From JBJSXF01 sp046086225 (GTDB lineage: Bacteria; Actinomycetota; Acidimicrobiia; IMCC26256; PALSA-610): a DNA stretch of 20,912 nucleotides. The stretch is taken from contig JBJSXF010000047.1 of assembly GCA_046086225.1 (NCBI GenBank), positions 1 to 20,912 on the forward strand. Reading direction: 5' to 3'. The notes beneath the pieces are model-generated. The model ran no database searches. It worked only from the letters and a program-made list of their open reading frames with translations, and was not told where the DNA came from. Below are positions 15,023-20,912 of the stretch, piece by piece (positions within the stretch are counted from its first letter, which is position 1; each line of letters opens with the position of its first letter). A program made the position numbers and the translations under genes.

Positions 15023-15909
15023 TGTCTGAACGTTTCGGATCGGTCGACGAGGTTTCGTCGCGGCTGCGCGAGGTCGACTACCTCGCCGACCCGGCGATCG
15101 CCGGAGTGGTCTACCTGGCCGACCGGCTCGGCAAGCCGGTGCTCGTCGAGGGCCCGGCCGGGGTCGGCAAGACCGAGCTCGCCAAGTCGGTGGCCGCAGC
15201 CACGGGGAGTCGGCTCATCCGGCTCCAGTGCTACGAGGGTCTCGACGAGTCGAAGGCCATCTACGAGTGGAACTACAAGAAGCAGCTCCTGCGGATCCAG
15301 GCCGACCGGGAGCACGAGCGTGACTGGGAGACGGTCGAGTCCGACATCTTCTCGGAGCCGTTCCTCCTCACCCGCCCGCTGCTGGAGGCGATCCGGTCCA
15401 CCGACCCGGTCGTCCTCCTCATCGACGAGGTCGACCGGGTGGAGATCGAGACCGAGGCGCTGCTGCTCGAGGTGCTCTCCGACTTCCAGGTCTCGATCCC
15501 CGAGCTGGGCACGATCACCGGCAACCAGATCCCGTACGTGTTCCTCACCTCGAACAACACCCGCGAGCTCTCCGAGGCCCTGAAGCGCCGGTGCCTCTTC
15601 CTGCACATCGACTACCCGGAGTCCGAACGGGAGAAGGAGATCGTGCGGGTCCGGGTACCGGAGATCGATGCGGTGCTCGCCGACCAGATCGCCAAGGTCG
15701 TCGGGTCGATCCGCAAGCTCGACATCAAGAAGGCGCCGTCGATCTCCGAGACCATCGACTGGGCCCGCACCCTCGTCTACCTCGGTCGCAACGAGGTGAC
15801 GCCCGAGGTGCTCGGTGACACCCTCCACGTGCTCCTCAAGTACCAGAGCGATATCGCGAAGGCGCGCAAAGAGCTCGGCGTCGACGCCCCGGCGTCGATC
15901 CGCACATGA
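15022..15909 (+). CDS. MoxR-family AAA+ ATPase (CoxD-like)
   Basis: Predicted AAA+ ATPase that remodels or matures target proteins together with a VWA-domain partner. It has 295 residues. Motifs are Walker A GPAGVGKT (44-51), Walker B VVLLIDEVD (130-138), sensor 1 in FLTSNNT (174-180) and arginine-finger candidates in EALKRRCLF (185-193). The segment CYEGLDESKAIYEWNY (70-85) is typical of the CoxD-like branch of MoxR proteins. CoxD acts in maturing the Mo/Cu centre of carbon monoxide dehydrogenase, but no coxL, coxM or coxS gene is in view, so the client here is unknown. The ATG shares a base with the proA stop, and the VWA gene starts 3 bp after this stop. Confidence 0.9.
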   Translation: MSERFGSVDEVSSRLREVDYLADPAIAGVVYLADRLGKPVLVEGPAGVGKTELAKSVAAATGSRLIRLQCYEGLDESKAIYEWNYKKQLLRIQADREHERDWETVESDIFSEPFLLTRPLLEAIRSTDPVVLLIDEVDRVEIETEALLLEVLSDFQVSIPELGTITGNQIPYVFLTSNNTRELSEALKRRCLFLHIDYPESEREKEIVRVRVPEIDAVLADQIAKVVGSIRKLDIKKAPSISETIDWARTLVYLGRNEVTPEVLGDTLHVLLKYQSDIAKARKELGVDAPASIRT

Positions 15910-15912
15910 GCG

Positions 15913-17427
15913 GTGCGTTGGGCTCGGCTCGATGACGCGATGACGCAGGCGACCCGGACCGGCGGTTCCCGGCTCGGCGAGGATGCGCGCCTGCTCGACG
16001 TGCTCCAGGGCTTCGTGCACGAGCTGCGCGAGGCGGGCCTGCCCGTCTCCATGACCGAGAACCTCGACGCGATGCGGGCCATCGAGCACGTGCCGCTCGC
16101 CGACCGCTCGACCCTGCGTACGGCGCTGGCTGCGACGCTCGTGAAGCAGGCCGGGCACGCCCGGGTCTTCGACACGATCTTCGAGGTCTACTTCTCGATG
16201 TTCTCACCGGGCGTGCCCACCGAGGACGCCGCAGCCGACGGGAGCGAAGCTGCGCCCGGTGAGTCGTTCGACGAGCTCCGGGGTGCGATGGATGCCGCCG
16301 GGGCGATGGGCGACCTCTCCGACGAGGACCTCGCCCGGCTGCTGCTCGACGCGCTCATGCGCATGGATCGGGCCGAGCTGCAGATGATCGCGGCGGCGGC
16401 CGTCGCCCGCTTCGCGGGCATGGAGCCCGGGCGCCCGGTCGGCGGCGCGTACTACCTCTACCGCACGTTGCGCCGGCTCGACGCCGAGGGTCTCACCGCC
16501 AAGATGATGGAGCAGGCTCGCCAGGACGACACGATCGGCGAAGGCGCGTTCGACGAGCGGCTCGCGACCGAGGAGTTCGAGCAGCGGCTCAAGGTGTTGC
16601 GCGAGCTGGTCGAGGCCGAGATCCGCCGTCGGCTCGTCGCCGACCGCGGGGTCGAGGCGATGGCCCGCACCCTCCGCAAGCCGCTCCCCGAGGACGTCGA
16701 CTTCATGCATGCGTCCCGCGAGGAGATGCAGCAGATGCAGCGGGCGATCAACCCGCTCACCCGGGCGCTCGCGGCCCGGCTCGCGCAACGTCGTCGCAAT
16801 CGGCACCGGGGCCAGCTCGACTTCCGGCAGACCGTGCGCCGTTCGATGCAGTTCGGCGGTGTGCCGGTCGAGCCCCGCTTCAAGCGGCCCCGGCCGTCGA
16901 AGCCCGAGATCATGGTCATCGCCGACATCTCGGGGTCGGTGGCGAGCTTCGCCCGGTTCACCCTGCAGTTCGTCTACGCGATGCAGAGTGAGTTCTCGAA
17001 GGTCCGCTCCTGGGTCTTCATCGACGGCATCGATGAGGTGACCCGCTTCTTCGACGAGGCCGACGAGGTCGCCCAGGCCATCTCCCGGGTGAACACCGAA
17101 GCCGACGTGGTCTGGGTCGACGGGCACTCCGATTACGGGCACGCCTTCGAGGTGTGGCATGAGCGACACATCCGTGAGGTCACCCGGAAGTCGACGGTGA
17201 TCCTCCTCGGTGACGCGCGCAACAACTACCACGCATCCCAGGCCTGGACGATCGGTGAGATGCGCAAGCGGGCCCGGCGGGTCTTCTGGCTCGACCCGGA
17301 GCCCCGCGGCTACTGGGACACCGGCGACTCGATCGTGTCCGAGTACGCGCCGCATTGCGACGGCGTCTACGAGGTGCGGAACCTGCGTCAGCTCCAGCGC
17401 TTCGTCTCCGACATCGTCGAGGCGTGA
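15913..17427 (+). CDS. VWA-domain protein, CoxE-like, partner of the MoxR ATPase
   Basis: Predicted metal-ion-dependent adaptor that works with the adjacent MoxR ATPase. It has 504 residues from the GTG at 15913; an ATG at 15940 would remove nine residues, and neither has a clear ribosome-binding site. The N-terminal half is mostly helical with an acidic, Ala-rich stretch at about 103-135, and a very basic segment at 288-312 (RRRNRHRG) precedes the VWA domain. The VWA domain (about 332-500) contains the MIDAS motif DISGS (338-342), the loop HSDYGHAF (405-412) and LLGDARNN (431-438), the usual CoxE-type arrangement. There is no signal peptide or membrane segment, so it is cytoplasmic. The stop overlaps the rsgA start. 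Confidence 0.88.
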   Translation: MRWARLDDAMTQATRTGGSRLGEDARLLDVLQGFVHELREAGLPVSMTENLDAMRAIEHVPLADRSTLRTALAATLVKQAGHARVFDTIFEVYFSMFSPGVPTEDAAADGSEAAPGESFDELRGAMDAAGAMGDLSDEDLARLLLDALMRMDRAELQMIAAAAVARFAGMEPGRPVGGAYYLYRTLRRLDAEGLTAKMMEQARQDDTIGEGAFDERLATEEFEQRLKVLRELVEAEIRRRLVADRGVEAMARTLRKPLPEDVDFMHASREEMQQMQRAINPLTRALAARLAQRRRNRHRGQLDFRQTVRRSMQFGGVPVEPRFKRPRPSKPEIMVIADISGSVASFARFTLQFVYAMQSEFSKVRSWVFIDGIDEVTRFFDEADEVAQAISRVNTEADVVWVDGHSDYGHAFEVWHERHIREVTRKSTVILLGDARNNYHASQAWTIGEMRKRARRVFWLDPEPRGYWDTGDSIVSEYAPHCDGVYEVRNLRQLQRFVSDIVEA

Positions 17428-18404
17428 TCGTGCCGCCCCGGTCCGAGAGCCTCGTCGCGCTCGGCTGGGACGACGGCTGGGCGGACGTTGCCGACGCGGC
17501 GGGGCGGCCCGGGGCCGAGGTGGCTCGAGTGCAGCGCGTCGACATGGGGTGGGTCGCGGTGCTCGGCGCCGATGGTCCCGACCGGGCCGAGCAGGGATCG
17601 GAGCGGGCCGCGACCGGTGACTGGGTGCTCGTCGAACGCGGGGTCGTCGTGGCAGTCCTTCCCCGCCGGTCGGCCTTCGTGCGGGGTGATCCGCTCGACG
17701 GGGTCGCCCGGCGCCCGCAGGTCGTGGCCGCGAACGCCGACACGGTGCTCGTCGTGCAGGCGCTGCCCGGCGGTCTGAACCCGCGTCGACTCGAGCGTGA
17801 GCTCGTGCTCGCCTACCAGAGCGGAGCCGAGCCGGTCGTGGTGTGCTCGAAGGCCGACGCAGTGGAGCCCGACGAACGCCAAGCCGCCGTGGCCGCGGCT
17901 GCTGCCGCGGCACCCGGGGTGCGCGTCGTCGTCACCAGCGCGGTGACGGGTCTCGGGATCGCCGAGCTCGCCGACCTCGCCCGTCCGCACCGGACGCTGG
18001 TGTGCGTCGGCGCTTCGGGGGTAGGCAAGTCGACCCTCGTGAACGTGCTGGTCGGTCACGAGGTGCTCGAGACCGGCGAGGTGCGATCCGGGGATCAGCG
18101 CGGCCGGCACACCACGACCCGTCGCGAGCTCGTGCTGCTACCCGAGGGCGGCTCGTGCATCGACACGCCGGGACTCCGGGCCGTCGCGCTGTGGGACGCA
18201 GACGACGGACTCGAGCGGGTGTTCGCCGACATCATGGCGCTCGCGACCGGGTGCCGCTTCTCCGACTGCGCTCACGGTTCCGAGCCCGGTTGCGCGGTTC
18301 GGGCCGCGGTCGAGGCGGGGACGTGCGACGAAGCCCGGGTGGCGCACCTGCGCCGGCTCGCGGCCGAGGTCGACGAGCGGCCGGTCCGGCGGCGGGGCCG
18401 CTGA
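17424..18404 (+). CDS. rsgA: RsgA, circularly permuted ribosome small-subunit-dependent GTPase
   Basis: GTPase that checks late 30S subunit assembly. It has 326 residues with the permuted motif order: an OB-like N-terminal domain (about 30-85), G4 as SKAD (142-145), G5 TSAVTGLG (171-178), G1 GASGVGKST (196-204), the switch region GRHTTT (227-232) and G3 DTPG (247-250). The C-terminal zinc motif is present, with Cys277, Cys282, His284 and Cys290 (CRFSDCAHGSEPGC). G4 has Ser instead of the usual Asn, the same change as in Obg in this window. The GTG at 17424 overlaps the previous stop as GTGA; a second GTG at 17430 is possible. The gene ends 9 bp from the convergent ACT gene. Confidence 0.94.
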   Translation: MIVPPRSESLVALGWDDGWADVADAAGRPGAEVARVQRVDMGWVAVLGADGPDRAEQGSERAATGDWVLVERGVVVAVLPRRSAFVRGDPLDGVARRPQVVAANADTVLVVQALPGGLNPRRLERELVLAYQSGAEPVVVCSKADAVEPDERQAAVAAAAAAAPGVRVVVTSAVTGLGIAELADLARPHRTLVCVGASGVGKSTLVNVLVGHEVLETGEVRSGDQRGRHTTTRRELVLLPEGGSCIDTPGLRAVALWDADDGLERVFADIMALATGCRFSDCAHGSEPGCAVRAAVEAGTCDEARVAHLRRLAAEVDERPVRRRGR

Positions 18405-18413
18405 CCGGTCGGT

Positions 18414-19052
18414 TCAGTCGCCCGATCCGACCGCGTCGATGCGATCGGCGATCCGGGCGAGGGCGAGGAGTTGCTGACGCTCCCGGCGTCGGAACGGGTG
18501 ACCGCTGCGGCTCATAAGCAGCACTGCGGCACGGCCCGTGAGCGGCGCGACCGCGAGGTCGTCGGGGCCGGCCTCGCCGCCGAAAACGGCGGGGGATGCG
18601 CTGGTACCCGCGGCGAGCGCGTTGAGCACCGAGGGGCCGGGTACCGACTCGCCGGCCGCGGCAAGCACCGCATCCTCGGCGACGACGGCGACCCAGTCGG
18701 CATCGAACTCGTCGAGGGTCTGCTCGGCGAGCACGAGGAAGAGCTCCGGCGCTCGCGCCGCGCACAGCGCCTCGGCTGACGCGAGCGCGTCGATCCGGGC
18801 GTCGGGGAATCGTTCGACCGTTCGCCACTCCTCGACCGACGCGCCGTCGACCTCTTCGATCTCGCGCACGAGGAGCGGCAGCAGTGCGGGGTCGTCGATG
18901 ACCACGGCGAACTCGTCGACGGCGATGCGCTCGCTGCGTTCGAGCACCTCGACGCCCACGATGTCGCCGCCGAGTGCGCCGATCCGGGACGCGACGAGCC
19001 CGAGGGCGCCGGGACGATCGGGCAGCCACACGCGCACGACGAGGTTGGGCAC
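18414..19052 (-). CDS. ACT-domain protein with probable GAF-like C-terminal domain
   Basis: Predicted small-molecule sensor; ligand and target are unknown. It has 212 residues. The first about 75 residues are a convincing ACT domain: a beta strand (NLVVRVWLPDRPGALGLVAS), then GALGGDIVGVEVLER. DRPG is the ligand-loop motif of amino-acid-binding ACT domains. Residues about 95-205 end with GRAAVLLMSRSGHPFRRRER and a helix QQLLALARIADRI, reminiscent of the last strand and helix of a GAF domain; this assignment is tentative. There is no catalytic domain, so it is a stand-alone regulator or adaptor. The GTG start lies exactly six bases after a TAACCT -10 box, indicating a leaderless mRNA. It is divergent from nadD. 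Confidence 0.75.
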   Translation of the reverse strand: MPNLVVRVWLPDRPGALGLVASRIGALGGDIVGVEVLERSERIAVDEFAVVIDDPALLPLLVREIEEVDGASVEEWRTVERFPDARIDALASAEALCAARAPELFLVLAEQTLDEFDADWVAVVAEDAVLAAAGESVPGPSVLNALAAGTSASPAVFGGEAGPDDLAVAPLTGRAAVLLMSRSGHPFRRRERQQLLALARIADRIDAVGSGD

Positions 19053-19058
19053 GTCGGG

Positions 19059-19064
19059 AGGTTA
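19059..19064 (-). promoter_or_regulatory. Probable -10 box (TAACCT) of the ACT gene, leaderless
   Basis: On the minus strand TAACCT is followed by six bases and then the GTG at 19052, the same spacing as at obgE. It lies 17 bp from the oppositely directed nadD box, inside the place where the nadD -35 contact would be. Confidence 0.6.
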
Positions 19065-19081
19065 GGGGCGGCAGCCACTCC

Positions 19082-19087
19082 TACACT
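19082..19087 (+). promoter_or_regulatory. Probable -10 box (TACACT) of nadD, leaderless or nearly so
   Basis: TACACT ends 8 nt before the nadD ATG at 19096. No ribosome-binding site is visible. The same hexamer with the same 8-nt spacing and ATGAGC start recurs at 19651. Confidence 0.6.
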
Positions 19088-19095
19088 CGCGTCCG

Positions 19096-19665
19096 ATGAG
19101 CGGTGAGCGCCTCGGCGTGTTCGGCGGGACGTTCGATCCGATCCATGTCGGTCATCTGACCGCGGCGGGTGCCGCCCGCTACCAGCTCGGCCTCGACCGG
19201 GTCCTCCTCGTCGTCGCCGGCGATCCGTGGCAGAAGCACGATGCAGTGGTCGCGTCGGCGGAGGACCGCTTCGCCATGGTCGCGGCTGCGTGCGCGGGGA
19301 TCGAGGGCCTCGAAGCGTCCCGTCTGGAGTTGGATCGTCCGGGTCCGACCTACACGATCGACACGCTCGAGGCCCTCGCCGCGCCCGATCGCGAGCTGTT
19401 CCTCGTGCTCGGTGCCGACGCCGCGGCCGGGCTCGACTCGTGGGTGCGCGCCGACGCAGTGCGGGCGACTGCCACGTTGGCGGTCGTCGCGCGCGAGGGT
19501 GACCGGGCCGCGCCGGTCGGTGCGGTGACCGTCACGATGCCGCGCCTCGATGTGTCGTCGACCGACCTCCGGCGCCGGATCGCGAACGGCGAGCCGGTCG
19601 ACTTCCTCGTGCCGGCGCCCGCCCTGACGGTGATCCGCGCGCGGGGTCTCTACACTCACACTTGA
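19096..19665 (+). CDS. nadD: Nicotinate-nucleotide adenylyltransferase
   Basis: Transfers AMP from ATP to nicotinate mononucleotide, giving deamido-NAD in NAD biosynthesis. It has 189 residues, usual for the family. Signatures are the nucleotidyltransferase loop GGTFDPIHVGH (10-20), the substrate region PTYTIDTL (84-91), LVLGADAAAGLDSW (103-116) and the C-terminal SSTDLRRRI (154-162). The start is set by the GGTFDP position and by the -10 box just upstream. The stop (TGA 19663-19665) shares a base with the ATG of the next small gene. The nadD-rsfS neighbourhood is conserved across many bacteria. Confidence 0.96.
   Translation: MSGERLGVFGGTFDPIHVGHLTAAGAARYQLGLDRVLLVVAGDPWQKHDAVVASAEDRFAMVAAACAGIEGLEASRLELDRPGPTYTIDTLEALAAPDRELFLVLGADAAAGLDSWVRADAVRATATLAVVAREGDRAAPVGAVTVTMPRLDVSSTDLRRRIANGEPVDFLVPAPALTVIRARGLYTHT
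19651..19656 (+). promoter_or_regulatory. Possible -10 box (TACACT) before the 54-residue gene
   Basis: TACACT lies inside the last codons of nadD and ends 8 nt before the ATG at 19665, exactly as at nadD itself. It could give a second, leaderless transcript for the small gene and rsfS. Being inside a coding region, it could be coincidence. Confidence 0.4.
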
Positions 19666-19829
19666 TGAGCAGCACCCGGCGACCGCGTCGCAACCCCGGT
19701 GCCCTGCGCCGACGAGACCGGATTGCCCTGCTCTTCGTCGTGCTCGCCGCCGTCGCCGCGGGGGTGGTGGCCGGCGCGACGGCGTCGCCCCGGCCCTGGC
19801 AGCTCGAGTCGAGTTCGGGTCCGAAGTGA
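19665..19829 (+). CDS. Small predicted single-pass membrane protein (54 residues), function unknown
   Basis: I do not recognise a family. The 54 residues comprise a strongly basic N-terminus (residues 1-19, eight Arg), one hydrophobic helix at about 20-40 (ALLFVVLAAVAAGVVAGATA) and a short polar tail with one Trp. The charge pattern predicts the N-terminus inside and the tail outside. Both ends are coupled to neighbours: the ATG overlaps the nadD stop (TGATG) and the stop overlaps the rsfS GTG (GTGA). This fills the nadD-rsfS gap exactly and argues for a real gene. In many actinobacteria this position holds an LCP (LytR-CpsA-Psr) protein, which also starts with a basic stretch and a membrane anchor, so this could be a shrunken relic of one. 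That is inference. Confidence 0.62.
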   Translation: MSSTRRPRRNPGALRRRDRIALLFVVLAAVAAGVVAGATASPRPWQLESSSGPK

Positions 19830-20200
19830 CGGTGGTCACCGACCCGGCGGTCGTCGCCGCCCGGGCCGCCGATTCCAAGAAGGCCGAGGAGATCCTCGTG
19901 CTCGACGTCGGCGAGGTGCTCGGCATCGTCGGCACGTTCGTCATCGCCGGCGCGTCGAACGCCCGGCTCGTGCGGGCGATCGTCGAAGAGATAGAGGATC
20001 GGCTCCGCGAGGACCTCGGGCGCAAGCCGCGTTCGGTCGAGGGGCTCAGCGACGCGTCGTGGGTGCTGCTCGACTACGGCGATCTCGTCGTGCACGTCTT
20101 CCTCGCCGAGACCCGGGAGTTCTACGGGCTCGAACGGCTCTGGTCCGACGTGCCGCGTCTGGAGTGGGAGGGTGTGACCGCTTCGGGTCGGGAGAGTTGA
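19826..20200 (+). CDS. rsfS: Ribosome silencing factor RsfS
   Basis: Binds ribosomal protein L14 on the 50S subunit and blocks joining with 30S, lowering translation in poor conditions. It has 124 residues. Signatures are AEEILVLDVGEVLGIVGTFV (20-39), IAGASNARLVRAI (40-52) and WVLLDYGDLVVHVFLAETREF (79-99), followed by YGLERLW (100-106). The GTG start overlaps the previous stop by 4 nt (19826-19829) and gives the usual N-terminal length. The acyltransferase gene starts 4 bp after its stop, so they may be cotranscribed. Confidence 0.95.
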   Translation: MTVVTDPAVVAARAADSKKAEEILVLDVGEVLGIVGTFVIAGASNARLVRAIVEEIEDRLREDLGRKPRSVEGLSDASWVLLDYGDLVVHVFLAETREFYGLERLWSDVPRLEWEGVTASGRES

Positions 20201-20204
20201 GCCG

Positions 20205-20912
20205 GTGGCGCCCGATCGATCGGCGGTGCGCTACCGCCCCCACCTCGACGGCCTCCGGGCGGTGGCCGTGTATCTCGTCGTGGCGTTCCACGCGGGGCTG
20301 GGGAAAGTCGATGCCGGCTTCGTCGGGGTCGACGTCTTCTTCGTTCTGTCGGGCTTCTTGGTCACCAAGCTGCTGCTCGCCGATCTCGTGCGCCACGGTC
20401 GCTTCGACGTCCGGCGTTTCTACGCTCGGCGATCGCGCCGCATTCTCCCGGCCGCGATCCTGGTGCTCGCGGTCACGGCCATCGCCTATCGCCTCATGGC
20501 TCCGCCCGCGGACGTCGTCGACGCGATGGGTGGGTTCCGGGCCGCGAGCGTGTACGTGGCGAACTGGTTCTTCATAAACCAGTCGACCGACTACTTCGCT
20601 TCCGACCTCACCCGCAGTCCGGTGCTCCACTTCTGGTCGCTGGCCGTCGAGGAGCAGTTCTATCTGCTCTGGCCGCTCATCCTGGGGGGTGGCTTCTTCG
20701 CGGTGAAGCGGCTGGGCTCGGCCCGCTGGGTCGTGCTGCGCGTCCTCGTCGGCGGGCTCGCGGTCGCCTCGGCCGTCGCCGCAGTGCGGATCGGCAGCAG
20801 CGACCTGGCCCGGGCCTACTACGGCACCGACACCCGGGCGTACCAGTTGCTCGCCGGGGCGCTGGTGGCGTTGTCGCCCGCTCTCGGTCGACTGCGGGGT
20901 CGGGCTCGGTCG
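20205..20912 (+). CDS. Acyltransferase-3 (OafA/YrhL-like) membrane protein, 3' end cut by window
   Basis: Predicted integral membrane O-acyltransferase that moves acyl groups, often acetyl, onto surface polysaccharide, peptidoglycan or lipid; the acceptor is unknown. The frame is open from the GTG at 20205 to the right edge (236 residues seen). The family's R-x10-H motif is present (Arg18 and the probable catalytic His29 in VVAFHAG). Other signatures are GFVGVDVFFVLSGFL (38-52), RFYARRSRRILPA (71-83) and HFWSLAVEEQFYLLWP (142-157). At least five hydrophobic segments are visible. A GGGAG ribosome-binding site (20190-20194) lies about ten bases before the GTG. Whether a periplasmic SGNH domain follows, as in OafA, cannot be seen. 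Confidence 0.9.
   Translation, partial: MAPDRSAVRYRPHLDGLRAVAVYLVVAFHAGLGKVDAGFVGVDVFFVLSGFLVTKLLLADLVRHGRFDVRRFYARRSRRILPAAILVLAVTAIAYRLMAPPADVVDAMGGFRAASVYVANWFFINQSTDYFASDLTRSPVLHFWSLAVEEQFYLLWPLILGGGFFAVKRLGSARWVVLRVLVGGLAVASAVAAVRIGSSDLARAYYGTDTRAYQLLAGALVALSPALGRLRGRARS

Noticed and set aside
18402..18416. Small symmetrical hairpin between the convergent rsgA and ACT genes as a shared terminator
   Set aside because: Only about six pairs with a bulge, and part of the symmetry is simply the two opposed stop codons (TGA and TCA); not distinguishable from chance.
2741..19095. -35 promoter elements
   Set aside because: I looked about 17 bp upstream of each -10 candidate and found no consistent TTGACA-like hexamer, so I list only the -10 boxes.
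1..20912. tRNA or rRNA genes, CRISPR arrays, insertion sequences, phage or plasmid modules
   Set aside because: Gaps between genes are at most about 100 bp, and none shows cloverleaf structure, spaced repeats, transposase motifs or terminal inverted repeats; composition is even throughout.

Overview
This is about 20.9 kb of very GC-rich (roughly 70%) chromosomal DNA from an actinobacterium. The gene order is mrdA-rodA, radical SAM/DUF2344, RNase E/G, rplU-rpmA, obgE-proB, proA, nadD-rsfS, which is a conserved chromosomal core in Actinomycetota. RodA and PBP2 (rod-type wall growth), an Acidimicrobiia-like layout and -10 boxes of the form TANNNT set right against start codons make class Acidimicrobiia my best guess. 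That is inference; no marker here names a genus. I see no tRNA, rRNA, CRISPR, prophage or insertion sequence, and no gap of more than about 100 bp.

Layout. (1) 3-2740: the end of PBP2 (cut by the left edge) and RodA, the paired transpeptidase and glycosyltransferase of side-wall peptidoglycan synthesis. (2) 2797-7511: a B12-binding-type radical SAM protein, its DUF2344 partner and an RNase E/G with a 255-residue disordered N-terminus. (3) 7602-8169: ribosomal proteins L21 and L27. (4) 8189-10561, minus strand: a HelD-like UvrD/Rep-type ATPase that probably rescues RNA polymerase, divergent from (5) 10651-11328, a HhH-GPD protein with a histone-like Lys/Ala tail. (6) 11395-13727: Obg GTPase and ProB. 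(7) 13775-18404: a tightly coupled run of ProA, MoxR AAA+ ATPase, VWA (CoxE-like) protein and RsgA GTPase. (8) 18414-19052, minus strand: an ACT-domain protein, probably with a GAF-like C-terminus. (9) 19096-20200: NadD, a 54-residue predicted membrane protein, and RsfS. (10) 20205 to the right edge: an acyltransferase-3 membrane protein, cut.

How the genes fit together. Much of the window serves ribosome assembly and RNA turnover (L21, L27, Obg, RsgA, RsfS, RNase E/G, HelD). Proline synthesis (ProB, ProA), NAD synthesis (NadD) and wall synthesis fill the rest. The unassigned parts are the radical SAM/DUF2344 pair, the MoxR/VWA pair, the ACT protein, the 54-residue membrane protein and the HhH protein. 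The most notable whole-window signal is that seven genes, including nearly every transcription-unit head, carry a TANNNT box ending 6-9 nt before the start codon. This predicts widespread leaderless transcription. The two clear exceptions, rplU and helD, have their box about 33-35 nt upstream and a Shine-Dalgarno site instead.
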